11,287 bases of DNA from GCA-2746365 sp964651445. GTDB lineage: Bacteria > Pseudomonadota > Gammaproteobacteria > SZUA-229. A program made the position numbers and the translations under genes. The DNA lies in NCBI GenBank assembly GCA_964651445.1, contig CAZYYW010000074.1:1-11287 (forward strand), written 5' to 3'. Of this stretch, positions 5,696 through 11,287 are shown in pieces. Position 1 is the first letter of the stretch; each line of letters starts with the position of its first letter. Under the pieces are notes generated by a model. That model was not told where the DNA came from. It saw only the letters and a program-made list of their open reading frames with translations, and ran no database searches.

Positions 5696-6381
5696 GGTTT
5701 TTGTTTTGCGTCTTGGTTCATCATATCCTGAGGTTTTTCATCGTCAGGCGTTGTTGAGCTAAACAACATTACCTGATTGCTTTCAAAGTATAGCAAAGCA
5801 TTACGCACGGCTTTCACTACAGCACGCGGGGTAATGGTAGCGCCTGTGAACTGATCGAATACACCGCCATCGCGTTTCACTTTCCAACCTCTGCCATTAG
5901 GGTTGGTCAGTGATTTGCCATTAAAGTCTAGTATCCAGTTTGAACGGGAAATTTCAACTACATCGCCCAAGCCGGGTGTTTCACGGTGTTTGACTACTCG
6001 GACACCGGACAAACTGCCGTCTGTTTTTACACCGACGAGTAAATGGATTGCGCCATTATAGCCACCGGGTGCAATGCTGGTAAATACCACGGCAACGTTC
6101 TGACTGTTTTTTCGAGCACGGAAGGCAAGTGTGGTTTCTTTAGTGTTGAGCAGGTTGTGTGGTTGTAGCGTTATGGTGTCAAGCAGCAAGTCGTTGTCAT
6201 AAGATTCTGCTGGGATAATATGGTTTAATTTTCGTAGCAAAGTGCGTTTTTCATTGTAGCGAATGTCGTCCGCTGTTTGGATAAAAGTGACACCAACCAG
6301 TGCCGCGCCACTGGCGGCAAACACTGTCAGCAAAGCAGCAGTGAGGATGATGTTTTTAATTTGTTGACCGTTAAAGCGCAT
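5692..6381 (-). CDS. rnfG: Rnf complex FMN-binding subunit G
   Basis: RnfG is anchored by one N-terminal transmembrane helix (about residues 10-33) and carries covalently bound FMN in a periplasmic domain. The flavinylation motif DQFTGAT (176-182) makes Thr182 the attachment site; family members match D-x-x-[S/T]-G-A-T. Other family segments are IAPGGYNGAIHLLVGV (103-118) and ETPGLGDVVE (134-143). I chose ATG 6381 (229 residues), four bases after the rnfD stop, since MRFNGQQIKNIILTAALL is a typical beginning. An in-frame start at 6432 would overlap rnfD by 47 bases and add an unusual polar extension. The tail after residue 205 is longer and more charged than in E. coli RsxG (206 residues). 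Flavin attachment needs ApbE, which is not encoded here. Confidence 0.95.
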   Translation of the reverse strand: MRFNGQQIKNIILTAALLTVFAASGAALVGVTFIQTADDIRYNEKRTLLRKLNHIIPAESYDNDLLLDTITLQPHNLLNTKETTLAFRARKNSQNVAVVFTSIAPGGYNGAIHLLVGVKTDGSLSGVRVVKHRETPGLGDVVEISRSNWILDFNGKSLTNPNGRGWKVKRDGGVFDQFTGATITPRAVVKAVRNALLYFESNQVMLFSSTTPDDEKPQDMMNQDAKQKP

Positions 6382-6385
6382 AAAC

Positions 6386-7432
6386 TTATCTGTCTGGATC
6401 GCCATACACTTTGGGCTGTGTGTAATAATCAATCAGCGGCGCGGCCATGTTCATTAAAACCACGGCAAACGCTATGCCGTCTGGGTAGCCGCCCCAACTG
6501 CGAATAATATAAACCAGTGCGCCAATACCGGCACCATAAATCCAGCGACCTTTGGGTGTAGTGCTGGCGGTGACTGGGTCGGTCGCAATAAAAAAAGCGC
6601 ATAACATGGTGCCACCGCTAAAGAGGTGGAACAGTGATGAACTGTTGGTAGAGTAATCCATAACGGCAAAGGTATTTGAAATTAATACCAAGCTGATTAA
6701 AAAAGCGGCAGGAATTCGCCAGTCGATAACGCCTTTTTTAATGAGCCAGAGACCACCGGCAAGAAAGAGAATGTTTATCCACTGCCAGCCAGTGCCACTA
6801 AGCCCTGAAAACAGTGAGCTAAATTCAGTATTGTTTCGGGTTGCTGCAATATCGTGGAATTGGTTAAGTTGGGTTTTAATCAGGTCAATAGGGGTTGCCA
6901 TTGAAATGCTGTCTATGGTTTCGCTTAGCGGCAAAATACCCAGAAATACCCAGTTAAAAGTAGTGCTGAAATCTGGCGGGCCGTCTGCCACACCGGTTGG
7001 CGATGGCCACAAAGTCATCTCCAATGGGAACGATATCATGACCACGATATAACCCACCATAGCAGGGTTAAAGGGGTTGAAACCGAGACCTCCATATAGG
7101 TGCTTGGCGACCGCAATGGCGGAAATGGACGCGATCACTGTTATCCACCACGGTGCCAGCGAGGGCAGTGCCAGCGCCAGTAAACAGGCTGTAACCAGGG
7201 CGCTACCATCAAACATGGTGTCGACAATTTCACGTTGGCGAAGTTTAAGAATAATGGCTTCTGTTGCCAGACAAACGATGATGGCAATCAGTAAATTAAA
7301 TATCACACCCCAACCAAAAAAATAGACGGATGCCAGTGTTCCAGGAACCAGTGCGTACAGCACTTTTTGCATCATGCCCTGAACGGTGATGTTTTGTTTT
7401 ATATGAGGTGATGGTGTGCGTTTAAATAACAT
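6386..7432 (-). CDS. rnfD: Rnf complex membrane subunit D
   Basis: This 348-residue polytopic subunit resembles NqrB. It begins with the family pattern SPHIKQN (8-14), contains LYGGLGFNPFNPAMVGY (112-128) and FFIATDPVTASTTPKGRWIY, and ends with a Trp/Gly-rich membrane segment and NMAAPLIDYYTQP. The flavinylation site corresponds to SMATPID, Thr180; the usual motif is SGAT, so Met replaces Gly here while the modified Thr is kept. The length is close to E. coli RsxD. The start at 7432 lies three bases after the rnfC stop codon, consistent with coupled translation. Confidence 0.97.
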   Translation of the reverse strand: MLFKRTPSPHIKQNITVQGMMQKVLYALVPGTLASVYFFGWGVIFNLLIAIIVCLATEAIILKLRQREIVDTMFDGSALVTACLLALALPSLAPWWITVIASISAIAVAKHLYGGLGFNPFNPAMVGYIVVMISFPLEMTLWPSPTGVADGPPDFSTTFNWVFLGILPLSETIDSISMATPIDLIKTQLNQFHDIAATRNNTEFSSLFSGLSGTGWQWINILFLAGGLWLIKKGVIDWRIPAAFLISLVLISNTFAVMDYSTNSSSLFHLFSGGTMLCAFFIATDPVTASTTPKGRWIYGAGIGALVYIIRSWGGYPDGIAFAVVLMNMAAPLIDYYTQPKVYGDPDR

Positions 7433-7435
7433 TCG

Positions 7436-9031
7436 CTATGTGTTCTCATTATTTTTATTGCGCGCTAATTTTTTTGCTTGTGCACGGGCAATGGCTTCGG
7501 CAATGACTGCCTGCTGATTTGCCTTATCGTTACTTTCACCGCTGCTGGCTGCCGCGTCTGCTTTTTGTTTTAATAACTCGCGTTTTTTCCGCAATTTTTC
7601 TTCGCGTTCACGTTTTATTTTTTCCAAGCGCAGCTGATGTGCTTCATGTCGCTCGCGTGAAATATCCGATTCTTTGCGTTCCCGTTGTTGCTGACAGATG
7701 GTGGTTTTGGCGTAGCGGTAATATTGCACTAGCGGAATGTCACTAGGGCAAACATAAGCGCAGCAGCCGCATTCGATGCAGTCAAATAAATGATGCTCAT
7801 GCAGTCGCTCTACATTCTGGCTGCTGGCATACCAGTATAACTGTTGTGGCAGCAAACGTACCGGGCAGGCATCAACACATTTGCCGCAGCGAATACAGGG
7901 CATGTGTTGCTGAGGACGCGGTTTCTTTTCGCGAACGGTAACCAATAAACAGTTGCTGGCTTTAATTATTGGCAGTTCATCACTGTTGAGTGAGAAGCCC
8001 ATCATCGGCCCACCCATAATGAGTTGATCACTGTTTTCGGTATACCCGCCACAATGTTTGATACAGGCCCGCATAGGTGCGCCGATTAGCACCTCAATAT
8101 TTTGTGGTTGCTTTATGCCGTGACCGGTCACAGTGATGATGCGTGAGATCAGAGGTTCGGCGTTAAAAACTGCACGGTGAATGGCGTAGGCGGTGGCGAC
8201 GTTATGGCACAATACGCCTAGCTCAGCTGGGTAGCGGCCTTTGGGGACTTCTTGCCCGGTTATAATTTGTATCAGTTGCTTTTCGCCGCCGCTGGGATAC
8301 AGCGTGGGAATGACCTTGATGGTGAAAAAACCGGTGCCATCTTCATCGACCGCCGTTTGCAGGGCAGCAATGGCCTCTTTTTTGTTGTCTTCGACGGCAA
8401 TGACGCACTGTCTGGCCTTGATGATGTGGGCAATAATATCAGCACCGGAAAGCACTTCTTGGGCGCGCTCACGCATCAGCATATCGTCGCAGGTGATATA
8501 GGGTTCGCATTCCACGCCGTTTAAAATGAGGGTTCTGACATTCATCTCCGTTTGTTTGACAGAGGCAGGGTAGGCGGCACCGCCTAAACCGACAATGCCA
8601 GCATCACGCACCAGTTTGCGCATCTTGCTTGAATTCGTCAGGTGGTAATCATCAGCGAGTGGATTGCGCGTTACCCATTCATCCTTAAAATCATTTTCGA
8701 TGAAAACACAGCGATCGTTTAAGCCGGAAATATGTGGCACAGGATGTTGTTTGATGTCGATTACCATGCCTGATACAGGGGAATGCACGGCGGCACTAAT
8801 CAGGTCACCGGGTTTGGCGAGCATTTGCCCCTTTAATACACGATCACCTGGTTTTACTAGGGGCTGACTAATGGTGCCGATATGTTGCTGCAAGGGTACG
8901 ATGTATTGCTTGTTTGGCGCTAGCTTTGACACTGCTGTACTGGTGGATAAATATTTAAAATCAGTGAGCGCCAAACCACCGTTAAATTGGGTGAGTTCGT
9001 CTTCTATGGTGAGGGCGTCGGACTGAGTCAT
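7436..9031 (-). CDS. rnfC: Rnf complex NADH-binding subunit C
   Basis: RnfC is the peripheral subunit that exchanges electrons with NAD(H). In order, the 531-residue product has an N-terminal barrel-sandwich segment (PLQQHIG; HSPVSGMVIDIKQ), the nucleotide/FMN domain with GLGGAAYP (152-159) and NGVECEPYITCDD, an SLBB-like part, and two [4Fe-4S] motifs, CIRCGKCVDACP (375-386) and CIECGCCAYVCP (about 418-429). A highly charged coiled coil follows (about 445-495). It ends with one copy of an IARAQAKK-type segment, a segment that is repeated several times in the 740-residue E. coli RsxC. The short tail is therefore the plain form, not a truncation. The start lies 12 bases after the rnfB stop codon. 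Confidence 0.97.
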   Translation of the reverse strand: MTQSDALTIEDELTQFNGGLALTDFKYLSTSTAVSKLAPNKQYIVPLQQHIGTISQPLVKPGDRVLKGQMLAKPGDLISAAVHSPVSGMVIDIKQHPVPHISGLNDRCVFIENDFKDEWVTRNPLADDYHLTNSSKMRKLVRDAGIVGLGGAAYPASVKQTEMNVRTLILNGVECEPYITCDDMLMRERAQEVLSGADIIAHIIKARQCVIAVEDNKKEAIAALQTAVDEDGTGFFTIKVIPTLYPSGGEKQLIQIITGQEVPKGRYPAELGVLCHNVATAYAIHRAVFNAEPLISRIITVTGHGIKQPQNIEVLIGAPMRACIKHCGGYTENSDQLIMGGPMMGFSLNSDELPIIKASNCLLVTVREKKPRPQQHMPCIRCGKCVDACPVRLLPQQLYWYASSQNVERLHEHHLFDCIECGCCAYVCPSDIPLVQYYRYAKTTICQQQRERKESDISRERHEAHQLRLEKIKREREEKLRKKRELLKQKADAAASSGESNDKANQQAVIAEAIARAQAKKLARNKNNENT

Positions 9032-9043
9032 GGGCGGCTATGT

Positions 9044-9604
9044 TTATATACTCTGCGGTGCAACATGTTTAACGGCAGGTAGCTCAGCCGTCCAATTGCG
9101 CACAGTCGGTTCTATTTCAATAATATGAATGCAGTCTACCGGGCATGGCGGTATGCATAAATCGCAACCGGTGCATTCGGATTTTATAACGCTGTGCATT
9201 TGCTTGGCAGCGCCCAGAATTGCATCCACTGGGCAAGCTTGTATGCATAAAGTACAGCCGATACAAACTTGTTCATCAATGGTTACCACGGTGGGTAACT
9301 TTTTAATCTCGCCGTGTTCTGCATTGAGTGGTTTGATTTCTACATCGAGTAAGTCAGCGAGTGCGATAATGGTTGCTTCACCACCTGGCGGACACTGGTT
9401 AATATCGGCTTCGCCTTTCGCTATTGCTTCGGCGTAGGGTCGGCAACCGGGGTAGGTGCATTGTCCGCATTGTGTTTGTGGCAGCAGCGCGTCAACCTGA
9501 TTCACCACCGGGTCGCCGTCTACTTTAAATCGTATTGCAGACCACGCCAGTATCAAACCAAAGATACTGGCAATAATGGCAAGCGTGATGATGACGGTTA
9601 GCAT
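9044..9604 (-). CDS. rnfB: Rnf complex ferredoxin-like subunit B
   Basis: RnfB takes electrons from (or passes them to) soluble ferredoxin. The 186-residue product has an N-terminal membrane anchor (3-21), an Fe-S motif with C46, C49, C54 and C71 (CGQCTYPGC...QCPPGG), then two classic [4Fe-4S] motifs: C114, C117, C120, C124 and C144, C147, C150, C154. All 12 expected cysteines are present. Length is close to the E. coli subunit (192 residues). It follows rnfA after a 44-base gap, which shows no obvious Shine-Dalgarno sequence. Confidence 0.98.
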   Translation of the reverse strand: MLTVIITLAIIASIFGLILAWSAIRFKVDGDPVVNQVDALLPQTQCGQCTYPGCRPYAEAIAKGEADINQCPPGGEATIIALADLLDVEIKPLNAEHGEIKKLPTVVTIDEQVCIGCTLCIQACPVDAILGAAKQMHSVIKSECTGCDLCIPPCPVDCIHIIEIEPTVRNWTAELPAVKHVAPQSI

Positions 9605-9648
9605 ACTGGTTTATGTTTTGGTAAAGATGTCAAAGCGGCTAACACCAC

Positions 9649-10230
9649 TTACACTTTTATGAGGCCGGCAAAACCCATAAAGGCAAGCGACATAATGCCT
9701 GCTGTAATCAGCGCAATGGAGCTACCTTGAAAAGCTTCGGGCACATCGGCAACGTTGATGCGTTCGCGTAGAGCAGAGAACAAAATTAATACCAGTGAAA
9801 AACCAACGGCAGCTCCGAAGCCGTAAAACAGGGATTGCAAAAACCCGTGTTGTTCTTGAATATTGAGCAGTGCGACACCTAAAACGGCGCAATTGGTGGT
9901 GATCAATGGCAGGAATATGCCGAGCACGTTATACAACAAGGGACTGGTTTTGTGTACGATCATTTCGGTGAACTGCACCACCACCGCAATCACCAGAATA
10001 AACACAATGGTGCGCATGTACTCAAGATTTAGCGGTGCCAGAATATATTCGTTCACCAGATAACTGCTGACCGAAGCAAGTGTCAGCACGAAGGTTGTCG
10101 CCAGCGCCATGCCAATGGCGGTTTCCAGTTTTCGAGAGACGCCCATAAAGGGGCATAAACCAAGAAATTTAACCAGTACGAAGTTATTAACCAGTATTGT
10201 ACTTAGCAGGATTAGCGCAAATTCCGTCAT
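9649..10230 (-). CDS. rnfA: Rnf complex membrane subunit A
   Basis: This 193-residue, about six-helix membrane protein is the first gene of the operon and a paralogue of RnfE in this cluster. Cys26 (KFLGLCPFMGVS) and Cys114 (LITTNCAVLGV) correspond to the ligands of the [2Fe-2S] cluster shared with RnfE. Length equals the E. coli subunit. The ATG at 10230 has no Shine-Dalgarno sequence; an extended -10 candidate sits just seven bases upstream, so the mRNA may start at or next to the ATG. Confidence 0.98.
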   Translation of the reverse strand: MTEFALILLSTILVNNFVLVKFLGLCPFMGVSRKLETAIGMALATTFVLTLASVSSYLVNEYILAPLNLEYMRTIVFILVIAVVVQFTEMIVHKTSPLLYNVLGIFLPLITTNCAVLGVALLNIQEQHGFLQSLFYGFGAAVGFSLVLILFSALRERINVADVPEAFQGSSIALITAGIMSLAFMGFAGLIKV

Positions 10231-10236
10231 GCGCGC

Positions 10237-10245
10237 ATTCTAGCA
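10237..10245 (-). promoter_or_regulatory. Candidate extended -10 promoter of the rnf operon
   Basis: On the minus strand TGCTAGAAT reads as TGn followed by TAGAAT, an extended -10 box; no good -35 is visible at 17 bases. With usual spacing the transcript would start within a base or two of the rnfA ATG at 10230, giving a leaderless or near-leaderless mRNA, which fits the missing ribosome binding site. Confidence 0.4.
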
Positions 10246-10282
10246 GATTGCTTGCAGCAGGGCTTGCCTTAGGGCTTGTAGC

Positions 10283-10314
10283 AGGGGTCAGAGACAGGCT
10301 TGTTTTTGACCCTT
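10283..10314. repeat. REP-like hairpin between rnfA and the response regulator gene
   Basis: AGGGGTCAGAGACA (10283-10296) pairs with TGTTTTTGACCCTT (10301-10314) around GGCT, with some G-U pairs on the plus strand. Neither strand has a proper T tract, so a classical terminator is unlikely. GGGGTCAGA.../...TGACCC palindromes resemble extragenic REP-type elements that I recall from gammaproteobacteria. It could still act as the 3' end of the upstream gene. Confidence 0.5.
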
Positions 10315-10345
10315 GTTTGCAGATTAGTGTTTAGGAATAACCCGC

Positions 10346-11287
10346 TCATCCATCGCTGGCATGTGGTAAGTCTATGGCTATTATGCTGTCTGAATCAGTG
10401 GTTACTTGGTTACGTCCATGTTCTTTGGAGGCATAAACAGCATTGTCTGCGGCTTTATAGAGTTTGTCGAAATCATCGTCGTGCTTTTCCAGCAAAGAGG
10501 CAATGCCCACGCTGGCGGTGATTTTTAACCCTGCGGGTTCAGACAGCTCTATCATGGAACGGATATTTTCAGCCTTAAGTAGAGCATCAAAAATATTGCA
10601 ATGCGGCAACAAAATCAAAAATTCTTCGCCGCCTATGCGGGCAACGATATCACCTTGGCGGCAGGTTGCCATCAGTAGTTTACCTATTTCAGCCAGTACG
10701 TCATCACCGGTAGTGTGACCAAATTCATCGTTAACATTTTTGAAATGGTCGAGGTCGAGTATCATCACGCTGAGCGGGTAGTCGTAGCGCAGAGCATCTT
10801 TGATGTATTTGGGAGCGTAATCAGACAGGCTGTGCCGGTTGTGACAGGTCGTCAGTTGGTCGGTCATGGCAATGTCGAACAGTGCGCGTTGTTGCTGGCG
10901 AACTTTGTCAGCCAATTGTTTATTTATAATTAAATTATTGACTCGCGCGGCCAATTCTTCTTCAATGGGTGGCTTGGTGACGTAATCATTTATGCCCGCA
11001 TGTAACAGGCTGATGCGTAGCTGGGTGTCATCATTTCCGGTCATCGCCAGAATGGGGACTTTTGCCGAGTGCGAGCTTGACGCACGAATCATGCGCACCA
11101 GTGATAGACCGTCCATCGTACCTTCTAACATAACATCGGTTATCACCAGGTCATATTCATTGTCGGTAAAGGCATGAAAAGCTTCTTCAGCAGAGGGGAA
11201 ATGTGTAATTTCTAGGTTGAGCTTTTTAAGGTATTGGGTGACAATGTGCGTGACAGAAGCACTGTCTTCTACATACAGTACGCGCCC
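10346..11287 (-). CDS. Receiver-GGDEF response regulator, probable diguanylate cyclase (5' end cut by window edge)
   Basis: 313 residues are visible and the frame is open to base 11287. A receiver domain comes first (residues counted from the edge): acidic pair E7-D8 in VLYVEDS, phospho-acceptor D51 in LVITDVML, T83 in AMTGND, K105 in VTKPP. A short helical linker (about 112-137) leads to a GGDEF domain starting at DIAMTDQLTTCHNRH (138-152), with metal-binding LDLDHFKNVND (177-187) and active-site GGEEF (219-223). R210 and D213 form the RxxD inhibitory c-di-GMP site five residues before GGEEF, so product inhibition is expected. The predicted role is phosphorylation-controlled synthesis of c-di-GMP. 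VLYVEDS is normally within ten residues of a receiver's start, so little is missing unless a second receiver precedes it, as in PleD. The GTG at 11146 is internal to the receiver and is not the start. Its kinase is not visible. Confidence 0.92.
   Translation of the reverse strand, partial: GRVLYVEDSASVTHIVTQYLKKLNLEITHFPSAEEAFHAFTDNEYDLVITDVMLEGTMDGLSLVRMIRASSSHSAKVPILAMTGNDDTQLRISLLHAGINDYVTKPPIEEELAARVNNLIINKQLADKVRQQQRALFDIAMTDQLTTCHNRHSLSDYAPKYIKDALRYDYPLSVMILDLDHFKNVNDEFGHTTGDDVLAEIGKLLMATCRQGDIVARIGGEEFLILLPHCNIFDALLKAENIRSMIELSEPAGLKITASVGIASLLEKHDDDFDKLYKAADNAVYASKEHGRNQVTTDSDSIIAIDLPHASDG

Noticed and set aside
6382..6432. Longer N-terminus for RnfG
   Set aside because: It would overlap rnfD by 47 bases and add a polar leader unlike the family, while ATG 6381 sits four bases after the rnfD stop.
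10346..11146. GTG at 11146 as start of the GGDEF protein
   Set aside because: The frame continues upstream to the window edge and encodes the N-terminal half of the receiver, including its acidic pair.

Overview
The window reads as chromosomal DNA of a gammaproteobacterium with moderate GC content. The strongest clue is a complete, conserved rnfABCDGE-nth gene order, as in Escherichia coli (rsxABCDGE-nth). A DUF1841 gene, a membrane-anchored FMN-binding glutamate-synthase-like gene and Hvf/bufferin-type copper peptide genes fit a free-living, possibly marine, member of this class. I cannot place it more finely from sequence alone. Nearly all genes lie on the minus strand; the only convincing plus-strand gene is a small cytochrome lipoprotein.

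Left part (1-3058): the left edge cuts a DoxX-family membrane protein of the HvfX/BufD type. Upstream of it is a 514-residue FMN-binding glutamate-synthase-like protein closed by a strong hairpin (509-546). Then comes a 576-bp gene-free stretch holding a 16-bp-stem bidirectional terminator (2541-2576), a 159-167 bp MITE-like element with imperfect terminal inverted repeats and flanking CTAG (2341-2507), and the probable promoter of the glutamate-synthase-like gene. Next is hvfA (2708-3058), a secreted, cysteine-rich precursor peptide with six EGKCG motifs in a 14-residue repeat. HvfA-type precursor plus HvfX are two parts of a known copper-binding RiPP system; the DUF692/MNIO maturase (HvfB) and HvfC are not in the window. 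The locus is therefore split, or the precursor is an orphan served from elsewhere.

Middle (3175-4241): a DUF1841 gene and a divergently transcribed single-haem cytochrome lipoprotein share a 245-bp intergenic region carrying a near-uninterrupted 28-bp palindrome and a second small hairpin.

Right part (4331-10230): the rnf operon, read from right to left as rnfA, B, C, D, G, E and then nth. It encodes an ion-translocating ferredoxin:NAD+ oxidoreductase (or the SoxR-reducing complex as in E. coli) with all expected Fe-S cysteines and both flavinylation threonines, followed by endonuclease III. No ApbE flavin transferase is present here. Upstream of rnfA lie a near-leaderless extended -10 promoter candidate and a REP-like hairpin. 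The right edge is occupied by a receiver-GGDEF response regulator, probably an active diguanylate cyclase with an inhibitory site, whose start is outside the window.

Most genes belong to recognised families. What deserves attention is the separated hvfA/hvfX pair flanking a glutamate-synthase-like enzyme, the MITE-like element between them, the cytochrome with no downstream methionine ligand, and the palindromes.
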